A stretch of DNA of 64,000 bases, taken from assembly GCA_028284235.1 (NCBI GenBank), contig JANQSC010000026.1:47141-111140 (forward strand). Direction: 5' to 3'. Origin of the DNA: Opitutaceae bacterium. Its GTDB lineage: Bacteria > Verrucomicrobiota > Verrucomicrobiia > Opitutales > Opitutaceae. The notes beneath the pieces were generated by a model that saw nothing but the letters and a program-made list of their open reading frames with translations, had not been told where the DNA came from and ran no database searches. Below are positions 27,297-36,144 of this stretch, one piece after another. The position numbers were made by a program, and so were the translations under genes. How positions within the stretch are numbered: position 1 is the stretch's first letter; each line of letters starts with the position of its first letter.

Positions 27297-28724
27297 CTAT
27301 CCGGTACCGATTTCCCAGCCCCAGCCTTTGGGGACTTGTCCGCCGCCTTGGTCTAGATAGTCAGAGCTGAGTTTGAGGGGAGGGAGAGTAGCGACGAAGG
27401 CGTTATAGCGCTGACGTAAGTGGGTGACCACTTCGCGGTTTTTGTTGGCTACGTCTTTTAGTTCCTTGGGGTCTTTCTTGAGATCGTAGAGATGCCAATT
27501 GTAGGTGCCCTTGACGAGGCGCCAGTCTTTCCAGCGGACGGCGTAGAGGTTGCGTCGCGGCTCGTCGGTGGGGTCGGCGTTGTGCCAGAAAATGTACTCG
27601 TGAGCGTCCCCCTTTTTTTCGCCATTCAAGTAGGGAAGCAAGTTCACGCCGTCGCAGCGTTCAGGGAGAGGCTCGCCGATGGCAGCGGCCATGGTGGCGT
27701 AGAAGTCGATGGTGGCCATCTTGCCTTCGTAGGTGACGCCTGCCGGGATCGATCCGGGCCAGGTGATAATGGTAGGCGTGTGGACCCAGCCTTCTTGCTG
27801 GGTGTCCTTGCCTTTGCCGCCGCGATAGGGTTCGGAAGAACCGCCGTGGGACCGATTGGCGCCGTTGTCTCCGGTGAAGAATATAAGGGTGTCCTCTTCG
27901 AGGTCGTGCTTCTTCAGCTGGCGCAGGAGTTTGCCCACGGCGTCGTCGACGGCGACGACGGCTCCTTCGTAGGCGGTTCCATTGCCACCGGGAACTCGAT
28001 CGCGATAGCGCTGAGGAGTGTTTTTGACATTGGAGTGAACGGCGAAGGGGGAGAAGTAGAGGAAGAAAGGTTTGGCCTGTCCTGCCTGCCTCGTCGTAGC
28101 TCCTGAGCGAAGACGGGGGCTCGTCGAACGGGTGGCGTTGCGTTCAACGAACTCGGCCATGTAGTCGCCGTCGAGATCGGTGAGGTAGACGTAGCTGCCG
28201 TCTTCGCGTTCGCGGTCGTATTGGTTTCCGGGCGCGTTTTTAGCAACTTCCATAAATCCGCGTTCGTGCGGGCCTTGGCCTTTCGAGCCGATGTCCCATT
28301 TGCCGATCTGCCCGGTGACGTATCCGGCGTCGCGCATGAACTCCCCCATGGTGGGGTGGTCTTCGGGGATGGGGAGTCCGCGGGCCATGCCCGATTTACC
28401 GAAACGCTGGGCGTACATCCCGGTCATGAGGGAGCAGCGGCTGGGCGAGCAGGGCGGATTGGTTATGTAGGACATGGTGCATTTGGCGCCGCGGGCAGCG
28501 AGGGCGTCGATATTCGGCGTCGGGATTCGCTTGTTCCCGAAGCAGGCGAGGTCGCCGAAGCCGAGGTCGTCTATGAAGAGGACGACCACGTTGGGCGGCG
28601 ACTTCCGGTTTGCGGCAGGGGCGGTTTGGGCGGCTCGTCCGAGCGGAGCGCCCGGGTAAAGGCTGGCGGCGAGAGTGCCGGTGGCTGCGTTTCTTACGAA
28701 GTGACGTCGATTCTGTTTTTGCAT
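27297..28724 (-). CDS. Sulfatase with Tat-like leader and an in-frame repeat insertion
   Basis: A 475-residue protein whose N-terminus NRRHFVRNAATGTLAASL resembles a Tat signal. Sulfatase blocks: LFIDDLGFGD, the formylglycine site CSPSRCSLMTG (Cys92), FFTGDNGAN, and a C-terminal LYDLKKDPKE. Between FVERNA and KPFFLYFSPF there is an extra Arg/Ser/Thr-rich stretch, TRSTSPRLRSGATTRQAGQ, that sulfatases do not normally have. At DNA level it matches the internal module of the intergenic family B and D repeats (see 28077-28131). The insertion keeps the frame, so the enzyme may still fold. All catalytic blocks are intact. Confidence 0.88.
   Translation of the reverse strand: MQKQNRRHFVRNAATGTLAASLYPGAPLGRAAQTAPAANRKSPPNVVVLFIDDLGFGDLACFGNKRIPTPNIDALAARGAKCTMSYITNPPCSPSRCSLMTGMYAQRFGKSGMARGLPIPEDHPTMGEFMRDAGYVTGQIGKWDIGSKGQGPHERGFMEVAKNAPGNQYDREREDGSYVYLTDLDGDYMAEFVERNATRSTSPRLRSGATTRQAGQAKPFFLYFSPFAVHSNVKNTPQRYRDRVPGGNGTAYEGAVVAVDDAVGKLLRQLKKHDLEEDTLIFFTGDNGANRSHGGSSEPYRGGKGKDTQQEGWVHTPTIITWPGSIPAGVTYEGKMATIDFYATMAAAIGEPLPERCDGVNLLPYLNGEKKGDAHEYIFWHNADPTDEPRRNLYAVRWKDWRLVKGTYNWHLYDLKKDPKELKDVANKNREVVTHLRQRYNAFVATLPPLKLSSDYLDQGGGQVPKGWGWEIGTG
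28077..28131 (-). repeat. Repeat-module insertion inside the sulfatase coding sequence
   Basis: On the minus strand the segment reads CCCCGTCTTCGCTC ... GAGCTACGACGAGGCAGGC. The intergenic repeats at 9103, 14172 and 63748 carry CCGTCTTCGCTC or GTCTTCG, then GAGCTACGCCG or a close variant, then GAGGCAAG. The segment is in frame and about 55 bp long, and the boundaries are approximate. It inserts roughly 18 residues (TRSTSPRLRSGATTRQAGQ) ahead of the conserved KPFFLYF. Confidence 0.7.
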
Positions 28725-28961
28725 TGGAGCGGCCTAGTTCGGGCGATTGAGATTATGAACGATAGCCCACGTGAACTCAAGTTCAAGCGTGTGTCACTCG
28801 CTCGCAGGGGAAACGCGGTCTGTATCCAAATGGTAACGAAAAATCGTTGTTCGAGCGAAGCCCTTGAATCTCGCAGGGGCGGATGGGAGCAGTGATTTTG
28901 ACTGGCGTTCCCGAGTGTTTTCGCCATGTTGGCGAGCTATCGCGAACCCATCTTATTCCTC

Positions 28962-29675
28962 ATGTACCCAATGATCTTACGTTTGACTGTCGCGCTATCG
29001 CTCGCCGTTGCTCCTGTTTTGGCGGAATCGGAAGAGGGGTTTACGCCACTCTTTAATGGAATCGACCTCGAAGGTTGGGACGGGAAGCCGGGCGCCTGGG
29101 AGGTTCGAGATGGGGAGATTTGGTGTACGGGAGCTTCGGTCGGAAAAAACTGGCTGATCTGGCGTGGGGGCGAGCCAGCGGACTTTGTTCTGCGGCTCGA
29201 GTTTCGTTGGGACAAAGGGAATTCGGGCGTTCAAGTGCGCAGCGACGATCTCGGCGAGTGGCAGGTTTTTGGATACCAGGTTGAAATCGCTCGTCAGGAA
29301 GTGATGGGTCTTTGGCATCATTCGCTCATCGACAAGGAGCACCCGAAACGGGAGGCGCGGTTTCTCATGACGACCGCGGGGGAGCGGGCGTCGATCAACA
29401 AACGGGGCGAGCGTGTGAACACGAAGCTTAAAGACGCGGCGGAGGTGCAGTCGCTCTACAAGGAGAACGAATGGAACACGATGGAGATCATCGCCAAGGG
29501 CAAGCGGATCGTCCAGAAAATCAATGGCGTCCACTTCGCGACCGTCGTTGATCGCGATTCCGAGATGAGCCGTTCGAAGGGATGGATTGCCTTTCAGGAC
29601 CACGGCAGGGGATGCGTGGTCGCTTTCCGCAACGTCCGTCTCAAGGAGACGGACGTTGCGGAAAGCGAAGGGTGA
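28962..29675 (+). CDS. DUF1080 (3-keto-disaccharide hydrolase) domain protein
   Basis: About 237 residues with a signal peptide (ILRLTVALSLAVAPVLA). The DUF1080 fold, a concanavalin-like jelly roll, is recognised from FTPLFNGIDLEGWDG, RDGEIWCTG, LEFRWDKGNSGVQVR, and IAFQDHGRGCVVAFRNVRLK near the end. Some relatives cleave 3-keto glycosides. The last ten codons (KETDVAESEG) are encoded by the exact reverse complement of the preceding 23 bases, so the natural C-terminus probably ended just after RNVRLKE. ATG 28926 is an alternative start, and no clear ribosome site separates them. It is divergent from the sulfatase at 28724. Confidence 0.83.
   Translation: MYPMILRLTVALSLAVAPVLAESEEGFTPLFNGIDLEGWDGKPGAWEVRDGEIWCTGASVGKNWLIWRGGEPADFVLRLEFRWDKGNSGVQVRSDDLGEWQVFGYQVEIARQEVMGLWHHSLIDKEHPKREARFLMTTAGERASINKRGERVNTKLKDAAEVQSLYKENEWNTMEIIAKGKRIVQKINGVHFATVVDRDSEMSRSKGWIAFQDHGRGCVVAFRNVRLKETDVAESEG
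29620..29668 (+). terminator. Perfect 23-bp hairpin overlapping the 3' end of the DUF1080 gene
   Basis: The arms 29620-29642 (starting TCGCTTTCCGCAACG) and 29646-29668 are exact reverse complements with a 3-base AAG loop. The hairpin is very stable and lies over the last codons. No T-run follows; instead there are short direct repeats GTGAGGA (29675-29695). It might attenuate transcription into the next sulfatase gene or be a recent inverted duplication. Confidence 0.6.
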
Positions 29676-29720
29676 AGAGTGAGGAGTGAGGAGTGATTGC
29701 TCGAACGGGAATCGGTTGTT

Positions 29721-31646
29721 ATGTCTAGGAATTTGAAATCTTGTTGTTTTTTATTGTTTGCGATTATGTCTGCTTCTTTGTCATCCGCTTCCGACACGCC
29801 GAATATTCTTTGGATTACCGCTGAGGACATGAGCCCAACTCTCGGCTGCTATGGCGACGAGTACGCGACAACTCCCAATCTCGATCAGCTCGCGGCGGAC
29901 GGGGTGCTTTATTCGAACGCGTTCGCGACGGCGCCTGTGTGTTCGCCTTCTCGGTCGTGCATCATCAACGGTCTGCCCGCAACGTCGCAGGGCACTCAGC
30001 AGATGCGTTCTTCGTTTCCAATTCCTGAATACATGAAGGGATTCCCGAGCGTTCTGCGCGAAGCGGGCCACTACACGTCCAATAATGTAAAGACCGACTA
30101 CAATAGCGGAAATTGGGAGGCGATTATCGAGGCGTCGTGGGACGAGAGTAGCGACACCGCTCACTGGCGGAAAAAGGAAGGCGATCAACCTTTTTTCTCT
30201 GTATTCAATTTGATGACGTCCCACCAGAGCCGCACGATGGTGTGGCCGTACGACCAATTTGTCTCCGACGTGCAAAGCGTTCTTGATGGGGACGAAATTC
30301 ACGATCCAGCGAAGGCGCCGGTCCCTCCTTACTATCCGGATACGCCTATCATTCGCAGAACGGTGGCGCGCTACTATGATTGCGTGACGGCGATGGACAA
30401 GGAGGTGGGAGCAATTTTGGAAGAGCTGGAGGCGGATGGTTTGGCGGAGGACACGATTGTGTTTTTCTATTCCGACCATGGATCCGGCATGCCGCGGCAT
30501 AAGCGGGCCTTGCTTGATTCGGGTACGAAAGTCTCGTTGATTATTCGTTTTCCCGAAAAGTACCAGCATCTGGCGCCTTCGGGACCGGGAACGAGGACGG
30601 ACCGGCTCGTTAGTTTCGACGATTTTGGCCCGACCGTTCTGAACCTTGCGGGCCAGGAGATTCCTGACTATATGGAAGGGAAGCCATTCTTGGGAGCCGC
30701 GGAGTCTCCACCTCGTGAATACGTCTACTGTCATCGCGACCGGGTCGACGAGGTTCACGATCTGGCTCGTTCCGCGCGCGACAAGCGATTTCTCTACATC
30801 CGGACGTATATGCCGCATCTTGGGTACAACCAGCCAACGGCTTGGCCGGACTTGGGCGAGGTTCGCCATGAGATTTACGCGCACGCGAAGACCGAGCGCA
30901 TGACCCCGCCTCAAAAGCACTTCGCGGGTCCGACGCGGGAATTGGAGGAGCTGTACGATTGCGAGGCGGATCCTCAGAATCTAGAAAACCTCGCTGGCGT
31001 GCCCGCCTATCGCGAGGTTTTGGAGCGGATGCGAACCCGACTCGAGGGGAGGATCGCGGAAAGCCGCGATCTGGGGTTTATTCCGGAAGCTTATGCGTGG
31101 GAGTTAATTGACGGGACGACGCCGTATGAGTTGGCGCGTGGATCCGGAAACTACGATCAAAGCATACTCGTTGCTGCAGCTTCTCAAGTGGGGGTGGGCT
31201 CGGAGGGGGAACTACTGGCGAATTTGACCCATGGCGACCCAGGGGTTCGCTACTGGGGCGCTGTGGGATTTAGCGCGGCGCGATCGTTGTCGAACAAGGC
31301 GATTGAAGCGTTGACCGATGCGCTCGACGATCCAATTCCAAATGTGCGTATCGAGGCGGCGAACGCCCTTGCTCGTCATGGGAATTTGGATCAGTCGATC
31401 GAGACCTTGGCCAAGGAGTTGGAAAGCGAGAATCTCGCTGCGGTCCAGCACGCGGCTCGGGCGATAGAGCTGCTCGGGGAGAAGGCGATTACGGCGCTGC
31501 CGGCGGTGGCCGCTTGCGATGCGCGGATGAAGGTGATTCGGCCTCCGGGAACGTCTCCCATCGTGGTGGATCCGGTTTTGGACAAAGCCATGTTCGTCGG
31601 CTTTTCCACGGAAGCGTTTTTGGCTCGATTCGGAAAGAGCGAGTAG
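29721..31646 (+). CDS. Sulfatase (SGSH-like) with C-terminal HEAT-like repeats
   Basis: A 641-residue secreted protein. The signal peptide is followed by a sulfatase domain: ITAEDMSPTLGCYGD (the first acidic position is Glu rather than Asp, as is common in this subgroup), the formylglycine site CSPSRSCIINGLPATSQG (Cys74), and FYSDHGSGMPRHKR. After about residue 480 the chain turns into helical repeats (for example PGVRYWGAVGFSAA, PNVRIEAANALARHG, AAVQHAARAIELLG) that read as HEAT/PBS-like repeats. The family resembles heparan N-sulfatases, but the substrate is inferred. It follows the DUF1080 gene by 45 bp. Confidence 0.9.
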   Translation: MSRNLKSCCFLLFAIMSASLSSASDTPNILWITAEDMSPTLGCYGDEYATTPNLDQLAADGVLYSNAFATAPVCSPSRSCIINGLPATSQGTQQMRSSFPIPEYMKGFPSVLREAGHYTSNNVKTDYNSGNWEAIIEASWDESSDTAHWRKKEGDQPFFSVFNLMTSHQSRTMVWPYDQFVSDVQSVLDGDEIHDPAKAPVPPYYPDTPIIRRTVARYYDCVTAMDKEVGAILEELEADGLAEDTIVFFYSDHGSGMPRHKRALLDSGTKVSLIIRFPEKYQHLAPSGPGTRTDRLVSFDDFGPTVLNLAGQEIPDYMEGKPFLGAAESPPREYVYCHRDRVDEVHDLARSARDKRFLYIRTYMPHLGYNQPTAWPDLGEVRHEIYAHAKTERMTPPQKHFAGPTRELEELYDCEADPQNLENLAGVPAYREVLERMRTRLEGRIAESRDLGFIPEAYAWELIDGTTPYELARGSGNYDQSILVAAASQVGVGSEGELLANLTHGDPGVRYWGAVGFSAARSLSNKAIEALTDALDDPIPNVRIEAANALARHGNLDQSIETLAKELESENLAAVQHAARAIELLGEKAITALPAVAACDARMKVIRPPGTSPIVVDPVLDKAMFVGFSTEAFLARFGKSE

Positions 31647-31664
31647 TCAGGAGTGAAGTCTTCC

Positions 31665-32870
31665 TTATCGCGGGAGAGCGGTATTGGGAGCGACTGCGTT
31701 TTCTGGATACGGGTTGTTTGGGCCGAACACGAGCATTTCCGCTCGCGACTCGATGGTGACGAAGGACTCGTCGATTTTTCCGTCGACATGCGGAACTTGG
31801 CTCGGGTCGAGGCCGAGGTGTTTTATAAGGAACGGGTAGGCGGCGAATCGCTTGGAGGGGCCGTAGTCGTGTCCTTCCTCTGGAAAGTGGGCGTTCTCCA
31901 CCTGGCTGCCTGCTCCGTAGAGTTGGTAGACGCTCTTTATATAGGGGAACTCGATTTCGGGCATCTTCTTGGTCCAGTCGTTGCCATTGGAGATTAGGAG
32001 TTGCGGTCTCGGCGCGGCGAGGGCGGCGATTTCCGCGTTATTGGTAATGTGTTGGTCGCTGAAGTGGATGGGCATTCCGCTTTCGCAGACGCAACCGCCG
32101 AAGAAGTGGGCGGAGACTTGGCAGGATGGAATGCTCACGGCGACTCGGTCGTCCAATGCTGCGAGAATGAAGGACTGCGTACCGCCTCCGGAATTGCCTG
32201 TTATGGCGAGCCGGTTCGAATCGACGCGTGGCAGAGACTCCAGAAAGTCGAGGGCTCGCATGCTGTTCCAAGTCTGCAGTCGCAGTACTTCCGGGGCTTG
32301 CTTATGCAACCAGCCGGCTTCTTCCCAGTCGCCGTATCCGACCATGTCGTATTGAAAAACGGCGGCGCCCATGCGGGCGAATACGGCGCAGCGGATTTGG
32401 CGATTGTCGATGAAGCGACCTCCGTGGCCGTGGGGGCAGAGGATGCCGGCGAGCTCGCCATTGTATTCGGTGGGAAGATACAAGGATCCAGTAACGTGGA
32501 ATCCTGGCGAACTTTCAAAGGAAACGCTTTGGACGGTGTAGCCGTCGTATTCGCGCTTGTTAGTGAAGTGAGCGTTTAGGGGCGTTCGATCGGGAAGTTC
32601 GCTCAATCCCGCTCCACGCAGGATCCCGGCTCGGATGTTCTGCTTGCGCTTTTCCCATTCAGCCAAGTTGGAATAGGACGCTTTGAACTCGACGAGTTCT
32701 CGGCGGGATTCCTCGATTGTTTGCGCATGGCCCTTACGGAGTACGGGTTCGCCTTCAGGGACTGCGCGTGTGGATATGCAAAAAGAGGCGAGAACGAGCA
32801 GCGTCAGCGCTGCTCGTCCAAGGGAAGGCAATTGGGGTACCGTCATTGGACGTTTTTGTTTTTGGATCAT
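31665..32870 (-). CDS. Secreted alpha/beta-hydrolase (acetyl-xylan-esterase-like)
   Basis: About 401 residues with a signal peptide ([16 protein letters not shown]). Alpha/beta-hydrolase features: PHGHGG oxyanion region near residue 155, a nucleophile elbow [10 protein letters not shown] (Ser in GNSGG), and [10 protein letters not shown] with the catalytic His near residue 350. It probably removes acyl groups from polysaccharides in the periplasm, which fits the neighbouring sulfatases on both sides. ATG 32846 is an alternative start. It converges with the SGSH-like sulfatase at only 18 bp distance. Confidence 0.83.
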   Translation of the reverse strand: MIQKQKRPMTVPQLPSLGRAALTLLVLASFCISTRAVPEGEPVLRKGHAQTIEESRRELVEFKASYSNLAEWEKRKQNIRAGILRGAGLSELPDRTPLNAHFTNKREYDGYTVQSVSFESSPGFHVTGSLYLPTEYNGELAGILCPHGHGGRFIDNRQIRCAVFARMGAAVFQYDMVGYGDWEEAGWLHKQAPEVLRLQTWNSMRALDFLESLPRVDSNRLAITGNSGGGTQSFILAALDDRVAVSIPSCQVSAHFFGGCVCESGMPIHFSDQHITNNAEIAALAAPRPQLLISNGNDWTKKMPEIEFPYIKSVYQLYGAGSQVENAHFPEEGHDYGPSKRFAAYPFLIKHLGLDPSQVPHVDGKIDESFVTIESRAEMLVFGPNNPYPENAVAPNTALPR

Positions 32871-33006
32871 TGAAGCCCGCATACCTGCGCGGCATTTGGG
32901 GCCTAATCGCAGTACTTTACTCCGACTATCCTATCCAAGTCGATCCTGCAATCGCTTTTCGTCCGGAACTCTCTCCTCTGGGCGAGGAGTTATTCGAGCG
33001 TTCTAC

Positions 33007-34494
33007 CTAGTCTAGCTTCCGCTGGTCTAGGCGATCCCCGGCGGGCCTACGGAAGGGCACGTCTAACGCCCCTGACGCCTCGAGCTCTTCAAACAACTGA
33101 TTTCGCATTCGCTCAATTTGTATCTTGTAGGCGGGTACATTTATCAGGTTGTGCCGCTCGATTGGATCCGATTCTAGATCGTAGAACGCATCGATGTCCC
33201 AGACACCGTGATGGTAGACGTATTTGTATTGATCGGTTCGAATCGCGAAAAGCGTCGGCGTCGCGGGAAAATTCCACTCCCAGTGGTATTCGTAGAGGAT
33301 GTGGTCCCGCCACGGAATGTCCTTCCCGGCGAGCAATGGTAGGAAGCTGGTTCCGTCGAATTTTCTCGCTGCGGCTAGAGTGGGCGGCAAGGGCGCGCCC
33401 ATCGCGTCCATTACGGTCGCTGCAATGTCGATGTTCTGCACCATGTGCGTCACGACATGACCCGCTTTGATCAGGCCGGGCGCGCGAGCGAGCATTGGAA
33501 CGCGGATCGACGGCTCGTAGGCGTCTCGCTTGTCGTAAAAGCCATGCTCTCCTAGATGGAATCCATTGTCGCCCATGTAGATCACGAGCGTGTTTTCGGC
33601 CAAGCCTGCATGGTCGAGCTGGTTGAGAACTCTGCCAACGTTTTCATCCACGCTGCGAACGGCTTCGCAGTAGTCCCAGTAAAGATCGTCGAGGTCCGGA
33701 ACTGGGTCGTTGTCGAACGCTCCCGTTTCCATATGGTCGATACCGTGAATTGAAAAGCGGCGATCGCGTACCCAGCGTGGCGCCGTGCGGTAGTTACGCT
33801 CTGTATTCGCCATCGTTTCCGGATAGGGGATCGGTTTGCCGTGGTAGCTGCCCGCGTGGCGCGGGGCAGGGAGGAACGGGTAGTGTACGGCTTTGTAAGA
33901 CAGGTACAGGAAGAACGGTCGTTCCGTGTCGCGTTCGTTGTTCATCCAATCGATGGCCTGTTGCGTTAGAATGTCGGCATTGTATCCTTCGAATTGTTCG
34001 CGTTCCCCGTTTATATTAAGAGTCGGGTTGAAGTATTCGCCTTGGCCGATAAAACTGACCCAGTGGTCGAATCCCGGTCTGGGCGCATCATTGTCGTGCC
34101 CCATGTGCCATTTTCCCACAAACGCGGTTTGAACGCCTGCGGACTGTAGGTAGCTGGGAAAGAACACCGTTCCCTCGGGGACTGCGCGCTGATTGTCGAC
34201 GACTCGATGGCGATGCATGTATTGTCCCGTCAAGATCGACGCTCGGCTCGGGGAGCAGAGGGAAGTCGTCACAAAGGCGTTTTTGAGATGGGCGCCTTCT
34301 TTGGCGAGTCGGTCCAAGTTTGGCGTCTCTAGCCATTCGGGAGCCGCATCCATAAATCCCATCAGGTCGTAGCGGTGATCGTCGCTCAGTATAAAAACGA
34401 CGTTTTCTATCGAGGGGGACTGGTCTTCCGACCAAGCGGCGTAGGGGATTGAGATTCCGAGGAGAACAACGAAGAACCGAGTGAGACGTAGCAT
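33007..34494 (-). CDS. Sulfatase
   Basis: A 495-residue secreted protein with a signal peptide (FFVVLLGISIPYAAWSE). Blocks: FILSDDHRYD (metal Asp pair), the formylglycine site CSPSRASILTGQY (Cys80), and YMGDNGFHLGEHGFYDKR (second metal site), with the C-terminal LYDLESDP-type block (FYDLESDPIERHNL). The overall pattern fits N-acetylglucosamine-6-sulfatase/choline-sulfatase-like members. It probably acts in the periplasm on sulfated glycans. I chose ATG 34494 just before the signal; ATG 34512 is possible. It is divergent from the HPS-like gene by about 120 bp. Confidence 0.9.
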   Translation of the reverse strand: MLRLTRFFVVLLGISIPYAAWSEDQSPSIENVVFILSDDHRYDLMGFMDAAPEWLETPNLDRLAKEGAHLKNAFVTTSLCSPSRASILTGQYMHRHRVVDNQRAVPEGTVFFPSYLQSAGVQTAFVGKWHMGHDNDAPRPGFDHWVSFIGQGEYFNPTLNINGEREQFEGYNADILTQQAIDWMNNERDTERPFFLYLSYKAVHYPFLPAPRHAGSYHGKPIPYPETMANTERNYRTAPRWVRDRRFSIHGIDHMETGAFDNDPVPDLDDLYWDYCEAVRSVDENVGRVLNQLDHAGLAENTLVIYMGDNGFHLGEHGFYDKRDAYEPSIRVPMLARAPGLIKAGHVVTHMVQNIDIAATVMDAMGAPLPPTLAAARKFDGTSFLPLLAGKDIPWRDHILYEYHWEWNFPATPTLFAIRTDQYKYVYHHGVWDIDAFYDLESDPIERHNLINVPAYKIQIERMRNQLFEELEASGALDVPFRRPAGDRLDQRKLD

Positions 34495-34616
34495 GGTAAT
34501 GGTAAGGGGCATACACTTTGAAGAATCGAGATCGGGAGGCAAGTCCAACGTCGGAATCTACTGCCTCGCGTTTATGTGTTTGAAAGTTGTCCGGACGCAT
34601 TCCTATTGTCGTTTCT

Positions 34617-35333
34617 ATGAGGCCAATTGCGCAAATATCCCTGGATCTCATTGGGATTCCTGAAGCGATGGAAACGGCCGAAATGGCGATGCGAGCGGGA
34701 GTGGACTGGCTGGAAGCGGGAACGCCGCTCATTCTGGCGGAAGGGATGCATGGAGTGCGAGCTTTGCGTGAGCGTTTTCCGGATACGCCTATTGTAGCAG
34801 ACTTGAAGACGATGGATGGAGGTTGGCTCGAGGCGGAAGTAATGGCCAAGGCGGGGGCGACTCAAGTTGTAGTAATGTCGCAAGCCCACGAGGAGACGAT
34901 TCGATGTGTCGTCCAAGCAGGCAAGGATCTGGGAATCGAGGTGATGGGCGACAATTTGGCGAGCGTCGATAGGGTGGGCGGGGCGCGACGTCTGGAAGAT
35001 CTGGGCTGCCACTACGTCATTCACCATATCGGCTACGACGAGCGTCGAGGCATCGCGGCTCGGGGAGAACGGCAGCCGAGTCCGCTAGATGAACTGGCGG
35101 AGATCGTGTCGGCGGTCGGGGTCCCGGTGCAGGCGGTGGGGGGATTGACGATCGAGCAAGCGGTGCGGACTCCGGAATACGGGGCTCCGCTAGTGGTGTT
35201 GGGGGCGCCGCTGACGATTGACGCGGACTCGTTTCGGATGGCGGACGGGAATGTGGAAGCGTCCCTGCGAATGATCTGCGATACGGTGCATGCGTACGGG
35301 GACGTGGTCGTAGGGCCGAGGGAGTCGGGTTAG
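34617..35333 (+). CDS. Hexulose-6-phosphate synthase/KGPDC-like (OMP decarboxylase superfamily) protein
   Basis: A 238-residue cytosolic TIM barrel. The active-site signature of the HPS/3-keto-L-gulonate-6-phosphate decarboxylase family is present as ADLKTMDGG (D62, K64, D67), followed by HHIGYDER and a C-terminal GGLT phosphate-binding turn. Members either decarboxylate a 3-keto sugar-acid phosphate or condense formaldehyde with ribulose-5-phosphate. The -KTMD- variant is closer to HPS. No isomerase (PHI) is adjacent, so I favour a decarboxylase or aldolase in sugar-acid breakdown, but cannot decide. I chose the ATG at 34617 because the barrel starts directly after it. Confidence 0.8.
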   Translation: MRPIAQISLDLIGIPEAMETAEMAMRAGVDWLEAGTPLILAEGMHGVRALRERFPDTPIVADLKTMDGGWLEAEVMAKAGATQVVVMSQAHEETIRCVVQAGKDLGIEVMGDNLASVDRVGGARRLEDLGCHYVIHHIGYDERRGIAARGERQPSPLDELAEIVSAVGVPVQAVGGLTIEQAVRTPEYGAPLVVLGAPLTIDADSFRMADGNVEASLRMICDTVHAYGDVVVGPRESG

Positions 35334-35342
35334 GTTAAGCGT

Positions 35343-35421
35343 TGCCGCAGGAATGGCGGTTTTTTAAATTCGCCACAATCAATTCGCGGTTCGGGGCGTT
35401 TACATGGAAACAATCAATTCG
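35343..35421 (+). promoter_or_regulatory. Weak terminator-like hairpin, then 12-bp direct repeats upstream of YHS gene
   Basis: 35345-35367 has a short CCGC ... GCGG stem followed by TTTTTT, a weak intrinsic terminator for the HPS-like gene. Downstream, ACAATCAATTCG occurs at 35375-35386 and again at 35410-35421, with a partial inverted copy CGAATTGT at about 35443. The stretch to the YHS start is unusually AT-rich, so it probably contains the promoter and an operator. The sites are inferred. Confidence 0.4.
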
Positions 35422-35482
35422 ATTCCCCGAATATAGGGTGCATCGAATTGTAATTATTAATTAGATACATTGATTAGTAGCC

Positions 35483-35977
35483 ATGAATATCTTCCTTAAT
35501 CCCACCCGCAATGCAGCAATCGCGTTTATCGCATCCATTTTGATTGGAATCAGTTCCGCGACAGCCGCTCATCACGAGCTTAAGATCGACAAGGAAAAAG
35601 GCACCAATGTCGTCTTGCGTGGATACGACGCGGTTTCCTATTTCAATGAAATGGAGGCCAGGAAAGGCAGCCCGGACATTACGGCAAAGTGGATGGGGGC
35701 TGTGTGGCAGTTTTCAAGCGAAGCCAACAAGAAGACCTTTCTCGAAAACCCGGATCGCTATGTTCCCGAATATGGAGGCCGTTGCGCGGTATCGGTGTTC
35801 GTGGGAGAGGCAAGCGTAGCGAATCCCGCTTGCTTTGTGATTGAAGCGGATCGCTTGTTCCTGCTTTCCACGCCGGATTTGGCGAAGACCTTGAAGGCGG
35901 ATTTTTCCAACATCGTCTCGAAAGCGGACGCCTTGTGGCCGTCGCTCAAGGACGAGATCAAGTTCGAGGGGAATTAA
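35483..35977 (+). CDS. Secreted YHS-domain protein
   Basis: A 164-residue protein with a signal peptide (AAIAFIASILIGISSATA). The mature part matches the YHS/TRASH-like pattern: LRGYDAVSYFNEMEARKGS, WQFSSEANKKTFLENPDRYVPEYGGRCAVSV. The lone Cys pair of metal-binding members is not complete here (one Cys in GRCAVS and one in NPACF), so metal binding is uncertain. Such small exported proteins often accompany metal or redox stress functions. It is followed by a family B/C repeat in the convergent gap. Confidence 0.82.
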   Translation: MNIFLNPTRNAAIAFIASILIGISSATAAHHELKIDKEKGTNVVLRGYDAVSYFNEMEARKGSPDITAKWMGAVWQFSSEANKKTFLENPDRYVPEYGGRCAVSVFVGEASVANPACFVIEADRLFLLSTPDLAKTLKADFSNIVSKADALWPSLKDEIKFEGN

Positions 35978-35978
35978 G

Positions 35979-36144
35979 GAGACTGTCCAATAGATCGAAC
36001 ATGTAGGGCTGGCGCTTGCGCCACGCCGCGAAGGTGACATATAATTAAACTTGCGCGGCGCTTCGCGAGCGAAGGCCTTACGGATGGAAGAAGTTGGTCA
36101 GTTTCTAAAGAGAGGTTCGGACGGCCCGGCGGTCCGTCCCTACC
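35979..36144. repeat. Family B copy 4 with TGTCTAAT end motif, plus family C half-element
   Basis: 35979-36000 is GAGACTGTCCAATAGATCGA followed by AC, the end motif seen at other copies. 36003-36081 carries GTAGGGCTGGCGCTTGCGCC ... GCGGCGCTTCGCGAGCGAAGG. 36114-36144 is a family C half-element GGACGGCCCGGCGGTCCGTC followed by CCTAC. The block fills the convergent gap between the YHS and tricorn genes. Confidence 0.75.

Noticed and set aside
29781..30920. Minus-strand open frame of 379 codons
   Set aside because: Antisense to the SGSH-like sulfatase; no domain or start context of its own.
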